From assembly GCA_032622095.1 (NCBI GenBank), contig CP136068.1, forward strand, positions 4,195,314 to 4,259,313: 64,000 nt of DNA, given 5' to 3'. Of this stretch, positions 45,170 to 60,200 are shown piece by piece. Position 1 is the stretch's first letter, and every line of letters starts with the position of its first letter. The stretch is from Siphonodentalium dalli (Eukaryota > Mollusca > Scaphopoda > Gadilida > Siphonodentaliidae). The position numbers were made by a program, and so were the translations under genes. Below the pieces are notes generated by a model, which was not told where the DNA came from, ran no database searches, and saw nothing but the letters and a program-made list of their open reading frames with translations.

Positions 45170-48100
45170 ACATCTCTTAAAATCCCTGAGTACCAAGTCT
45201 GGATATAGTGTGTCTGACATCCTATGAAGTAATACATCCTCTTAAAATCCCTGAGTATCAAGCCTGGATATAGTGTGTCTGACATCTCATGAAGTAATAC
45301 ATCCTCTTAAAATCCGTGAGTACCAAGGCCTGGATATAGTGTGTCTGACATCCCATGAAGTAATACATCCTCTTAAAATCCCTGAGTATCAAGCCTGGAT
45401 ATAGTGTGTCTGACATCTCATGAAGTAATACATCCTCTTAAAATCCCTGAGTACCAAGCCTGGATATAGTGTGTCTGACATCTCATGAAGTAATACATCC
45501 TCTTAAAATCCGTGAGTACCAAGTCTGGATATAGTGTGTCTGACATCCCATGAAGTAATACATCCTCTTAAAATCCTGAGTACCAAGCCTGGATATAGTG
45601 TGTCTGACATCTCATGAAGTAATACATCCTCTTAAAATCCCTGAGTACCAGTCTGGATATAGTGTGTCTGACATCCTATGAAGTAATACATCCTCTTAAA
45701 ATCCCTGAGTACCAAGCCTGGATATAGTGTGTCTGACATCTCATGAAGTAATACATCCTCTTAAAATCCCTGAGTACCAAGTCTGGATATAGTGTGTCTG
45801 ACATCTCATGAAGTAATACATCCTCTTAAAATCCCTGAGTACCAAGTCTGGATATAGTGTGTCTGACATCTCATGAAGTAATACATCCTCTTAAAATCCC
45901 TGAGTATCAAGCCTGGATATAGTGTGTCTGACATCTCATGAAGTAATACATCCTCTTAAAATCCCTGAGTACCAAGCCTGGATATAGTGTGTCTGACATC
46001 TCATGAAGTAATACATCCTCTTAAAATCCGTGAGTACCAAGTCTGGATATAGTGTGTCTGACATCCCATGAAGTAATACATCCTCTTAAAATCCCCTGAG
46101 TATCAAGCCTGGATATAGTGTGTCTGACATCTCATGAAGTAATACATCCTCTTAAAATCCCTGAGTACCAGCCTGGATATAGTGTGTCTGACATCTCATG
46201 AAGTAATTACATCCTCTTAAAATCCGTGAGTACCAAGTCTGGATATAGTGTGTCTGACAATCCCATGAAGTAATACATCCTCTTAAAATCCCTGAGTATC
46301 AAGCCTGGATATAGTGTGTCTGACATCTCATGAAGTAATACATCCTCTTAAAATCCCTGTGTACCAAGTCTGGATATAGTGTGTCTGACATCCTATGAAG
46401 TAATTACATCCTCTTAAAATCCCTGAGTATCAAGCCTGGATATAGTGTGTCTGACATCTCATGAAGTAATACATCCTCTTAAAATCCCTGAGTACCAAGC
46501 CTGGATATTGTGTGTCTGACATCCTATGAAGTAATACATCCTCTTAAAATCCGCTGAGTACCAAGCCTGGATATAGTGTGTCTGACATCCTATGAAGTAA
46601 TACACCCTCTTAAAATCCCTGAGTATCAAGCCTGGATATAGTAGTGTCTGACATCCCATGAAGTAATACATCCTCTTAAATCTCTGAGTACCAAGTCTGG
46701 ATATAGTGTGTCTGACATCTCATGAAGTAATACATCCTCTTAAAATCCCTGAGTACCATGCCTGGATATAGTGTGTCTGACATCCTATGAAGTAATACAT
46801 CCTCTTAAAATCCCTGAGTACCAAGCCTGGATATAGTGTGTCTGACATCTCATGAAGTAATACATCCTCTTAAAAACCCTGAGTACCAAGCCTGGATATA
46901 GTGTGTCTGACATCCTATGAAGCAATACATCCTCTTAAAATCCTGAGATACCAAGCCTGGATATAGTGTGTCTGACATCTCATGAAGTAATACATCCTCT
47001 TAAAATCCCTGAGTACCAAGGCTGGATATAGTGTGTCTGACATCCTATGAAGTAATACATCCTCTTAAAATCCCTGAGTACCAAGCCTGGATATAGTGTG
47101 TCCTGACATCTCATGAAGTAATACATCCTCTTAAAATCCCTGAGTACCAAGCCTGGATATAGTGTGTCTGACATCCCATGAAGCAATACATCCTCTTAAA
47201 ATCCCTGAGTACCAAGCCTGGATATAGTGTGTCTGACATCTCATGAAGTAATACATCCTCTTAAAATCCCTGAGTACCAAGCCTGGATATAGTGTGTCTG
47301 ACATCCTATGAAGTAATACATCCTCTTAAATCCCTGAGTACCAAGCCTGGATATAGTGTGTCTGACATCTCATGAAGTAATACATCCTCTTAAAATCCCT
47401 GAGTACCAAGCCTGGATATAGTGTGTCTGACATCCCATGAAGCAATACATCCTCTTAAAATCGCTGAGTACCAGCCTGGATATAGTGTGTCTGACATCTC
47501 ATGAAGTAATACATCCTCTTAAAATCCCTGAGTTACCAAGCCTGGATATAGTGTGTCTGACATCCTATGAAGTAATACATCCTCTTAAAATCCCTGAGTA
47601 CCAAGCCTGGATATAGTGTGTCTGACATCTCATGAAGTAATACATCCTCTTAAAATCCCTGAGTACCAAGCCTGGATATAGTGTGTCTGACATCCCATGA
47701 AGTAATACATCCTCTAAAATCCCCTGAGTACCAAGTCTGGATATAGTGTGTCTGACATCCCATGAAGTAATACATCCTCTTAAAATCCCTGAGTACCAGC
47801 CTGGATATAGTGTGTCTGACATCCCATGAAGTAAACATCTCTCTTAAAATCCTGAGTACCAAGCCTGGATATAGTGTGTCTGACATCTCTGAAGTAATAC
47901 ATCCTCTTAAAATCCTGAGTACCAAGCCTGGATTATAGTGTGTCTGACATCTCATGAAGTAATACATCCTCTTAAAATCCCTGGAGTACCAAGTCTGGAT
48001 ATAGTGTGTCTGACATCCTATGAAGTAATACATTCCTCTTAAAATCTCTGAGTACAAGTCTGGATATAGTGTGTCTGACATCCTATGAAGTAATACATCC

Positions 48101-48790
48101 TCTTAAAATCCCTGAGTACCAAGTCTGGATATAGGTGTGTCTGACATCTCATGAAGTAATACATCCTCTTAAAATCCCTGTGTACCAAGCCTGGATATAG
48201 TGTGTCTGACATCCCATGAAGTAATACATCCTCTTAAAATCCCTGAGTATCAAGCCTGGATATAGTGTGTCTGAACATCTCATGAAGTAATACATCCTCT
48301 TAAAATCTCTGAGTACCAAGTCTGGATATAGTGTGTCTGGACATCTCATGAAGTAATACATCCTCTTAAAATCCCTGAGTACCAAGTCTGGATATAGTGT
48401 GTCTGACATCCCATGAAGTAATACATCCTCTTAAAATCCCTGAGTACCAAGTCTGGATATAGTGTGTCTGACATCCCATGAAGTAATACACCTCTTAAAA
48501 TCCCTGAGTACCAAAGCCTGGATATAGTTGTGTCTGACATCTCATGAAGTAATACATCCTCTTAAAATCTCTGAGTACCAAGTCTGGATATAGTGTGTCT
48601 GACATCTCATGAAGTAATACATCCTCTTAAAATCCCTGAGTACCAAGCCTGGATATAGTGTGTCTGACATCTCATGAAGTAATACATCCTCTTAAAATCC
48701 CTGAGTACCAAGCCTGGATATAGTGTGTCTGACATCTCATGAAGGTAATACATCCACTTAAAATCCCTGAGTACCAAGTCTGGATATAGT
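45170..48790. other. indel-rich stretch of the satellite, probable unpolished sequence
   Basis: More than 30 single-base insertions or deletions, mostly in short homopolymers (GTACCAGCC, AAATCCTGAG, GTAATTACATC, CCAAAGCC, GAAGGTAAT), against one (extra C at about 62,092) in the remaining 31 kb. Confidence 0.85.
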
Positions 48791-51180
48791 GTGTCGGACA
48801 TCCCATGAAGTAATACATCCTCTTAAAATCTCTGAGTACCAAGTCTGGATATAGTGTGTCTGACATCCTATGAAGTAATACATCCTCTTAAAATCCCTGA
48901 GTACCAAGCCTGGATATAGTGTGTCTGACATCCTATGAAGTAATACATCCTCTTAAAATCCCTGAGTACCAAGCCTGGATATAGTGTGTCTGACATCTCA
49001 TGAAGTAATACATCCTCTTAAAATCCCTGAGTACCAAGTCTGGATATAGTGTGTCTGACATCTCATGAAGTAATACATCCTCTTAAAATCCCTGAGTACC
49101 AAGCCTGGATATAGTGTGTCTGACATCTCATGAAGTAATACATCCTCTTAAAATCTCTGAGTACCAAGTCTGGATATAGTGTGTCTGACATCCTATGAAG
49201 TAATACATCCTCTTAAAATCCCTGAGTACCAAGTCTGGATATAGTGTGTCTGACATCTCATGAAGTAATACATCCTCTTAAAATCCCTGAGTACCAAGCC
49301 TGGATATAGTGTGTCTGACATCCTATGAAGTAATACATCCTCTTAAAATCCGTGAGTACCAAGTCTGGATATAGTGTGTCTGACATCTCATGAAGTAATA
49401 CATCCTCTTAAAATCCCTGAGTACCAAGCCTGGATATAGTGTGTCTGACATCCCATGAAGTAATACATCCTCTTAAAATCCGTGAGTACCAAGTCTGGAT
49501 ATAGTGTGTCTGACATCTCATGAAGTAATACATCCTCTTAAAATCCCTGAGTACCAAGCCTGGATATAGTGTGTCTGACATCTCATGAAGTAATACATCC
49601 TCTTAAAATCCCTGAGTATCAAGCCTGGATATAGTGTGTCTGACATCCTATGAAGTAATACATCCTCTTAAAATCCCTGAGTACCAAGTCTGGATATAGT
49701 GTGTCTGACATCCCATGAAGTAATACATCCTCTTAAAATCCCTGAGTACCAAGTCTGGATATAGTGTGTCTGACATCTCATGAAGTAATACATCCTCTTA
49801 AAATCCCTGAGTACCAAGTCTGGATATAGTGTGTCTGACATCTCATGAAGTAATACATCCTCTTAAAATCCCTGAGTACCAAGCCTGGATATAGTGTGTC
49901 TGACATCTCATGAAGTAATACATCCTCTTAAAATCTCTGAGTACCAAGTCTGGATATAGTGTGTCTGACATCCTATGAAGTAATACATCCTCTTAAAATC
50001 CCTGAGTACCAAGCCTGGATATAGTGTGTCTGACATCCCATGAAGTAATACATCCTCTTAAAATCCCTGAGTACCAAGTCTGGATATAGTGTGTCTGACA
50101 TCCCATGAAGTAATACATCCTCTTAAAATCCCTGAGTACCAAGCCTGGATATAGTGTGTCTGACATCTCATGAAGTAATACATCCTCTTAAAATCCCTGA
50201 GTACCAAGCCTGGATATAGTGTGTCTGACATCCCATGAAGTAATACATCCTCTTAAAATCCCTGAGTACCAAGCCTGGATATAGTGTGTCTGACATCCCA
50301 TGAAGTAATACATCCTCTTAAAATCCCTGAGTACCAAGTCTGGATATAGTGTGTCTGACATCCCATGAAGTAATACATCCTCTTAAAATCCCTGAGTACC
50401 AAGCCTGGATATAGTGTGTCTGACATCTCATGAAGTAATACATCCTCTTAAAATCCCTGAGTACCAAGCCTGGATATAGTGTGTCTGACATCCCATGAAG
50501 TAATACATCCTCTTAAAATCCCTGAGTATCAAGCCTGGATATAGTGTGTCTGACATCCCATGAAGTAATACATCCTCTTAAAATCCCTGAGTACCAAGCC
50601 TGGATATAGTGTGTCTGACATCTCATGAAGTAATACATCCTCTTAAAATCCCTGAGTACCAAGTCTGGATATAGTGTGTCTGACATCCCATGAAGTAATA
50701 CATCCTCTTAAAATCCCTGAGTACCAAGTCTGGATATAGTGTGTCTGACATCTCATGAAGTAATACATCCTCTTAAAATCTCTGAGTACCAAGTCTGGAT
50801 ATAGTGTGTCTGACATCTCATGAAGTAATACATCCTCTTAAAATCCCTGTGTACCAAGCCTGGATATAGTGTGTCTGACATCTCATGAAGTAATACATCC
50901 TCTTAAAATCCCTGAGTACCAAGCCTGGATATAGTGTGTCTGACATCTCATGAAGTAATACATCCTCTTAAAATCCCTGAGTACCAAGCCTGGATATAGT
51001 GTGTCTGACATCCTATGAAGTAATACATCCTCTTAAAATCCCTGAGTACCAAGCCTGGATATAGTGTGTCTGACATCCTATGAAGTAATACATCCTCTTA
51101 AAATCCCTGAGTACCAAGCCTGGATATAGTGTGTCTGACATCTCATGAAGTAATACATCCTCTTAAAATCCCTGAGTACC

Positions 51181-51540
51181 AAGCCTGGATATAGTGTGTC
51201 TGACATCCTATGAAGCAATACATCCTCTTAAAATCTCTGAGTACCAAGTCTGGATATAGTGTGTCTGACATCTCATGAAGTAATACATCCTCTTAAAATC
51301 CCTGAGTACCAAGCCTGGATATAGTGTGTCTGACATCCTATGAAGCAATACATCCTCTTAAAATCTCTGAGTACCAAGTCTGGATATAGTGTGTCTGACA
51401 TCTCATGAAGTAATACATCCTCTTAAAATCCCTGAGTACCAAGCCTGGATATAGTGTGTCTGACATCCTATGAAGCAATACATCCTCTTAAAATCTCTGA
51501 GTACCAAGTCTGGATATAGTGTGTCTGACATCTCATGAAG
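51181..51540. repeat. 130-bp dimer repeated three times in the satellite
   Basis: The variant TGAAGCAATA followed by ATCTCTGAGTACCAAGTC recurs at 51,211, 51,341 and 51,471, always alternating with a standard unit. Confidence 0.85.
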
Positions 51541-54500
51541 TAATACATCCTCTTAAAATCCCTGAGTACCAAGCCTGGATATAGTGTGTCTGACATCCTA
51601 TGAAGTAATACATCCTCTTAAAATCCCTGAGTACCAAGCCTGGATATAGTGTGTCTGACATCTCATGAAGTAATACATCCTCTTAAAATCCCTGAGTACC
51701 AAGCCTGGATATAGTGTGTCTGACATCCTATGAAGTAATACATCCTCTTAAAATCCCTGAGTACCAAGCCTGGATATAGTGTGTCTGACATCCTATGAAG
51801 TAATACATCCTCTTAAAATCCCTGAGTACCAAGCCTGGATATAGTGTGTCTGACATCTCATGAAGTAATACATCCTCTTAAAATCCCTGAGTACCAAGCC
51901 TGGATATAGTGTGTCTGACATCCCATGAAGTAATACATCCTCTTAAAATCCCTGAGTACCAAGTCTGGATATAGTGTGTCTGACATCCCATGAAGTAATA
52001 CATCCTCTTAAAATCCCTGAGTACCAAGCCTGGATATAGTGTGCCTGACATCCCATGAAGTAATACATCCTCTTAAAATCCCTGAGTACCAAGTCTGGAT
52101 ATAGTGTGTCTGACATCCCATGAAGTAATACATCCTCTTAAAATCCCTGAGTACCAAGCCTGGATATAGTGTGTCTGACATCTCATGAAGTAATACATCC
52201 TCTTAAAATCCCTGAGTATCAAGTCTGGATATAGTGTGTCTGACATCTCATGAAGTAATACATCCTCTTAAAATCCCTGAGTACCAAGCCTGGATATAGT
52301 GTGTCTGACATCCCATGAAGTAATACATCCTCTTAAAATCCCTGAGTATCAAGTCTGGATATAGTGTGTCTGACATCCTATGAAGTAATACATCCTCTTA
52401 AAATCCCTGAGTATCAAGCCTGGATATAGTGTGTCTGACATCCCATGAAGTAATACATCCTCTTAAAATCCCTGAGTACCAAGTCTGGATATAGTGTGTC
52501 TGACATCCTATGAAGTAATACATCCTCTTAAAATCCCTGAGTACCAAGCCTGGATATAGTGTGTCTGACATCCTATGAAGTAATACATCCTCTTAAAATC
52601 CCTGAGTACCAAGTCTGGATATAGTGTGTCTGACATCTCATGAAGTAATACATCCTCTTAAAATCCCTGAGTACCAAGCCTGGATATAGTGTGTCTGACA
52701 TCTCATGAAGTAATACATCCTCTTAAAATCCCTGAGTACCAAGTCTGGATATAGTGTGTCTGACATCTCATGAAGTAATACATCCTCTTAAAATCTCTGA
52801 GTACCAAGCCTGGATATAGTGTGTCTGACATCTCATGAAGTAATACATCCTCTTAAAATCCCTGAGTACCAAGCCTGGATATAGTGTGTCTGACATCTCA
52901 TGAAGTAATACATCCTCTTAAAATCTCTGAGTACCAAGCCTGGATATAGTGTGTCTGACATCTCATGAAGTAATACATCCTCTTAAAATCCCTGAGTACC
53001 AAGTCTGGATATAGTGTGTCTGACATCTCATGAAGTAATACATCCTCTTAAAATCCCTGAGTACCAAGCCTGGATATAGTGTGTCTGACATCTCATGAAG
53101 TAATACATCCTCTTAAAATCCCTGAGTACCAAGCATGGATATAGTGTGTCTGACATCTCATGAAGTAATACATCCTCTTAAAATCTCTGAGTACCAAGTC
53201 TGGATATAGTGTGTCTGACATCTCATGAAGTAATACATCCTCTTAAAATCTCTGAGTACCAAGCCTGGATATAGTGTGTCTGACATCTCATGAAGTAATA
53301 CATCCTCTTAAAATCCCTGAGTATCAAGCCTGGATATAGTGTGTCTGACATCTCATGAAGTAATACATCCTCTTAAAATCTCTGAGTACCAAGTCTGGAT
53401 ATAGTGTGTCTGACATCCTATGAAGTAATACATCCTCTTAAAATCCCTGAGTACCAAGCCTGGATATAGTGTGTCTGACATCCCATGAAGTAATACATCC
53501 TCTTAAAATCCCTGAGTACCAAGTCTGGATATAGTGTGTCTGACATCTCATGAAGTAATACATCCTCTTAAAATCCCTGAGTACCAAGCATGGATATAGT
53601 GTGTCTGACATCTCATGAAGTAATACATCCTCTTAAAATCTCTGAGTACCAAGTCTGGATATAGTGTGTCTGACATCCTATGAAGTAATACATCCTCTTA
53701 AAATCCCTGAGTACCAAGCCTGGATATAGTGTGTCTGACATCTCATGAAGTAATACATCCTCTTAAAATCCCTGAGTACCAAGCCTGGATATAGTGTGTC
53801 TGACATCTCATGAAGTAATACATCCTCTTAAAATCCCTGAGTACCAAGCCTGGATATAGTGTGTCTGACATCTCATGAAGTAATACATCCTCTTAAAATC
53901 TCTGAGTACCAAGTCTGGATATAGTGTGTCTGACATCCTATGAAGTAATACATCCTCTTAAAATCCCTGAGTACCAAGCCTGGATATAGTGTGTCTGACA
54001 TCCCATGAAGTAATACATCCTCTTAAAATCCCTGAGTACCAAGTCTGGATATAGTGTGTCTGACATCTCATGAAGTAATACATCCTCTTAAAATCCCTGA
54101 GTACCAAGTCTGGATATAGTGTGTCTGACATCTCATGAAGTAATACATCCTCTTAAAATCCCTGAGTACCAAGTCTGGATATAGTGTGTCTGACATCCTA
54201 TGAAGTAATACATCCTCTTAAAATCCCTGAGTACCAAGTCTGGATATAGTGTGTCTGACATCCTATGAAGTAATACATCCTCTTAAAATCCCTGAGTACC
54301 GAGCCTGGATATAGTGTGTCTGACATCCTATGAAGTAATACATCCTCTTAAAATCCCTGAGTACCAAGTCTGGATATAGTGTGTCTGACATCTCATGAAG
54401 TAATACATCCTCTTAAAATCCCTGAGTACCAAGCCTGGATATAGTGTGTCTGACATCTCATGAAGTAATACATCCTCTTAAAATCCCTGAGTACCAAGCC

Positions 54501-56440
54501 TGGATATAGTGTGTCTGACATCCTATGAAGTAATACATCCTCTTAAAATCCCTGAGTACCAAGTCTGGATATAGTGTGTCTGACATCTCATGAAGTAATA
54601 CATCCTCTTAAAATCCCTGAGTACCAAGCCTGGATATAGTGTGTCTGACATCTCATGAAGTAATACATCCTCTTAAAATCCCTGAGTATCAAGCCTGGAT
54701 ATAGTGTGTCTGACATCCCATGAAGTAATACATCCTCTTAAAATCCCTGAGTACCAAGTCTGGATATAGTGTGTCTGACATCCCATGAAGTAATACATCC
54801 TCTTAAAATCCCTGAGTACCAAGCCTGGATATAGTGTGTCTGACATCTCATGAAGTAATACATCCTCTTAAAATCCCTGAGTACCAAGCCTGGATATAGT
54901 GTGTCTGACATCTCATGAAGTAATACATCCTCTTAAAATCCCTGAGTACCAAGCCTGGATATAGTGTGTCTGACATCTCATGAAGTAATACATCCTCTTA
55001 AAATCCCTGAGTACCAAGCCTGGATATAGTGTGTCTGACATCTCATGAAGTAATACATCCTCTTAAAATCCCTGAGTACCAAGCCTGGATATAGTGTGTC
55101 TGACATCTCATGAAGTAATACATCCTCTTAAAATCCCTGAGTACCAAGTCTGGATATAGTGTGTCTGACATCCCATGAAGTAATACATCCTCTTAAAATC
55201 CCTGAGTACCAAGTCTGGATATAGTGTGTCTGACATCCTATGAAGTAATACATCCTCTTAAAATCCCTGAGTACCAAGCCTGGATATAGTGTGTCTGACA
55301 TCCTATGAAGTAATACATCCTCTTAAAATCCCTGAGTACCAAGCCTGGATATAGTGTGTCTGACATCTCATGAAGTAATACATCCTCTTAAAATCCCTGA
55401 GTACCAAGTCTGGATATAGTGTGTCTGACATCTCATGAAGTAATACATCCTCTTAAAATCCCTGAGTACCAAGCCTGGATATAGTGTGTCTGACATCCTA
55501 TGAAGTAATACATCCTCTTAAAATCCCTGAGTACCAAGCCTGGATATAGTGTGTCTGACATCCTATGAAGTAATACATCCTCTTAAAATCCGTGAGTACC
55601 AAGTCTGGATATAGTGTGTCTGAGATCTCATGAAGTAATACATCCTCTTAAAATCCCTGAGTACCAAGTCTGGATATAGTGTGTCTGACATCCTATGAAG
55701 TAATACATCCTCTTAAAATCCCTGAGTACCAAGCCTGGATATAGTGTGTCTGACATCTCATGAAGTAATACATCCTCTTAAAATCCCTGAGTACCAAGCC
55801 TGGATATAGTGTGTCTGACATCTCATGAAGTAATACATCCTCTTAAAATCCCTGAGTACCAAGTCTGGATATAGTGTGTCTGACATCCTATGAAGTAATA
55901 CATCCTCTTAAAATCCCTGAGTACCAAGCCTGGATATAGTGTGTCTGACATCCTATGAAGTAATACATCCTCTTAAAATCCCTGAGTACCAAGTCTGGAT
56001 ATAGTGTGTCTGACATCCTATGAAGTAATACATCCTCTTAAAATCCCTGAGTACCAAGCCTGGATATAGTGTGTCTGACATCCTATGAAGTAATACATCC
56101 TCTTAAAATCCCTGAGTACCAAGCCTGGATATAGTGTGTCTGACATCTCATGAAGTAATACATCCTCTTAAAATCCCTGAGTATCAAGTCTGGATATAGT
56201 GTGTCTGACATCCCATGAAGTAATACATCCTCTTAAAATCCCTGAGTATCAAGTCTGGATATAGTGTGTCTGACATCTCATGAAGTAATACATCCTCTTA
56301 AAATCCCTGAGTACCAAGCATGGATATAGTGTGTCTGACATCTCATGAAGTAATACATCCTCTTAAAATCTCTGAGTACCAAGCCTGGATATAGTGTGTC
56401 TGACATCTCATGAAGTAATACATCCTCTTAAAATCCCTGA

Positions 56441-57220
56441 GTACCAAGCATGGATATAGTGTGTCTGACATCTCATGAAGTAATACATCCTCTTAAAATC
56501 CCTGAGTACCAAGCCTGGATATAGTGTGTCTGACATCCTATGAAGTAATACATCCTCTTAAAATCCCTGAGTACCAAGCCTGGATATAGTGTGTCTGACA
56601 TCCTATGAAGTAATACATCCTCTTAAAATCCCTGAGTACCAAGCCTGGATATAGTGTGTCTGACATCTCATGAAGTAATACATCCTCTTAAAATCCCTGA
56701 GTACCAAGCCTGGATATAGTGTGTCTGACATCCCATGAAGTAATACATCCTCTTAAAATCCCTGAGTACCAAGTCTGGATATAGTGTGTCTGACATCTCA
56801 TGAAGTAATACATCCTCTTAAAATCCCTGAGTACCAAGCATGGATATAGTGTGTCTGACATCTCATGAAGTAATACATCCTCTTAAAATCCCTGAGTACC
56901 AAGCCTGGATATAGTGTGTCTGACATCCTATGAAGTAATACATCCTCTTAAAATCCCTGAGTACCAAGCCTGGATATAGTGTGTCTGACATCCTATGAAG
57001 TAATACATCCTCTTAAAATCCCTGAGTACCAAGCCTGGATATAGTGTGTCTGACATCTCATGAAGTAATACATCCTCTTAAAATCCCTGAGTACCAAGCC
57101 TGGATATAGTGTGTCTGACATCCCATGAAGTAATACATCCTCTTAAAATCCCTGAGTACCAAGTCTGGATATAGTGTGTCTGACATCTCATGAAGTAATA
57201 CATCCTCTTAAAATCCCTGA
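56441..57220. repeat. 390-bp (6-unit) higher-order repeat, first locus
   Basis: The rare variant AAGCATGG marks 56,450 and 56,840, and the five intervening units carry the same variant order in both copies. Confidence 0.8.
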
Positions 57221-60200
57221 GTACCAAGCCTGGATATAGTGTGTCTGACATCTCATGAAGTAATACATCCTCTTAAAATCCCTGAGTACCAAGCCTGGAT
57301 ATAGTGTGTCTGACATCTCATGAAGTAATACATCCTCTTAAAATCCCTGAGTACCAAGCCTGGATATAGTGTGTCTGACATCCCATGAAGTAATACATCC
57401 TCTTAAAATCCCTGAGTACCAAGCCTGGATATAGTGTGTCTGACATCTCATGAAGTAATACATCCTCTTAAAATCCCTGAGTACCAAGTCTGGATATAGT
57501 GTGTCTGACATCTCATGAAGTAATACATCCTCTTAAAATCCCTGAGTACCAAGCCTGGATATAGTGTGTCTGACATCTCATGAAGTAATACATCCTCTTA
57601 AAATCCCTGAGTACCAAGCCTGGATATAGTGTGTCTGACATCTCATGAAGTAATACATCCTCTTAAAATCCCTGAGTACCAAGCCTGGATATAGTGTGTC
57701 TGACATCTCATGAAGTAATACATCCTCTTAAAATCCCTGAGTACCAAGCCTGGATATAGTGTGTCTGACATCTCATGAAGTAATACATCCTCTTAAAATC
57801 CCTGAGTACCAAGCCTGGATATAGTGTGTCTGACATCCCATGAAGTAATACATCCTCTTAAAATCCCCGAGTACCAAGTCTGGATATAGTGTGTCTGACA
57901 TCTCATGAAGTAATACATCCTCTTAAAATCTCTGAGTACCAAGCCTGGATATAGTGTGTCTGACATCCCATGAAGTAATACATCCTCTTAAAATCCCTGA
58001 GTATCAAGCCTGGATATAGTGTGTTTGAAATCCCATGAAGTAATACATCCTCTTAAAATCCCTGAGTACCAAGCCTGGATATAGTGTGTCTGACATCTCA
58101 TGAAGTAATACATCCTCTTAAAATCCCTGAGTACCAAGCCTGGATATAGTGTGTCTGACATCTCATGAAGTAATACATCCTCTTAAAATCCCTGAGTACC
58201 AAGTCTGGATATAGTGTGTCTGACATCCCATGAAGTAATACATCCTCTTAAAATCCCTGAGTACCAAGCCTGGATATAGTGTGTCTGACATCTCATGAAG
58301 TAATACATCCTCTTAAAATCCCTGAGTACCAAGCCTGGATATAGTGTGTCTGACATCCCATGAAGTAATACATCCTCTTAAAATCCCTGAGTACCAAGTC
58401 TGGATATAGTGTGTCTGACATCCCATGAAGTAATACATCCTCTTAAAATCCCTGAGTATCAAGCCTGGATATAGTGTGTCTGACATCTCATGAAGTAATA
58501 CATCCTCTTAAAATCCCTGAGTACCAAGCCTGGATATAGTGTGTCTGACATCTCATGAAGTAATACATCCTCTTAAAATCCCTGAGTACCAAGTCTGGAT
58601 ATAGTGTGTCTGACATCCCATGAAGTAATACATCCTCTTAAAATCCCTGAGTACCAAGCCTGGATATAGTGTGTCTGACATCTCATGAAGTAATACATCC
58701 TCTTAAAATCCCTGAGTACCAAGCCTGGATATAGTGTGTCTGACATCCCATGAAGTAATACATCCTCTTAAAATCCCTGAGTACCAAGCCTGGATATAGT
58801 GTGTCTGACATCTCATGAAGTAATACATCCTCTTAAAATCCCTGAGTACCAAGTCTGGATATAGTGTGTCTGACATCTCATGAAGTAATACATCCTCTTA
58901 AAATCCCTGAGTACCAAGCCTGGATATAGTGTGTCTGACATCTCATGAAGTAATACATCCTCTTAAAATCCCTGAGTACCAAGCCTGGATATAGTGTGTC
59001 TGACATCTCATGAAGTAATACATCCTCTTAAAATCCCTGAGTACCAAGTCTGGATATAGTGTGTCTGACATCCCATGAAGTAATACATCCTCTTAAAATC
59101 CCTGAGTATCAAGCCTGGATATAGTGTGTCTGACATCCCATGAAGTAATACATCCTCTTAAAATCCCTGAATACCAAGCCTGGATATAGTGTGTCTGACA
59201 TCTCATGAAGTAATACATCCTCTTAAAATCCCTGAGTACCAAGTCTGGATATAGTGTGTCTGACATCTCATGAAGTAATACATCCTCTTAAAATCCCTGA
59301 ATACCAAGCCTGGATATAGTGTGTCTGACATCTCATGAAGTAATACATCCTCTTAAAATCCCTGAGTACCAAGTCTGGATATAGTGTGTCTGACATCTCA
59401 TGAAGTAATACATCCTCTTAAAATCCCTGAGTACCAAGCCTGGATATAGTGTGTCTGACATCCTATGAAGTAATACATCCTCTTAAAATCTCTGAGTACC
59501 AAGCCTGGATATAGTGTGTCTGACATCTCATGAAGTAATACATCCTCTTAAAATCCCTGAGTACCAAGTCTGGATATAGTGTGTCTGACATCTCATGAAG
59601 TAATACATCCTCTTAAAATCTCTGAGTACCAAGTCTGGATATAGTGTGTCTGACATCCTATGAAGTAATACATCCTCTTAAAATCCCTGAGTACCAAGCC
59701 TGGATATAGTGTGTCTGACATCCCATGAAGTAATACATCCTCTTAAAATCCCTGAGTACCAAGCCTGGATATAGTGTGTCTGACATCCTATGAAGTAATA
59801 CATCCTCTTAAAATCTCTGAGTACCAAGTCTGGATATAGTGTGTCTGACATCCTATGAAGTAATACATCCTCTTAAAATCCCTGAGTACCAAGCCTGGAT
59901 ATAGTGTGTCTGACATCTCATGAAGTAATACATCCTCTTAAAATCTCTGAGTACCAAGCCTGGATATAGTGTGTCTGACATCCTATGAAGTAATACATCC
60001 TCTTAAAATCTCTGAGTACCAAGCCTGGATATAGTGTGTCTGACATCTCATGAAGTAATACATCCTCTTAAAATCCCTGAGTACCAAGTCTGGATATAGT
60101 GTGTCTGACATCTCATGAAGTAATACATCCTCTTAAAATCTCTGAGTACCAAGTCTGGATATAGTGTGTCTGACATCCTATGAAGTAATACATCCTCTTA

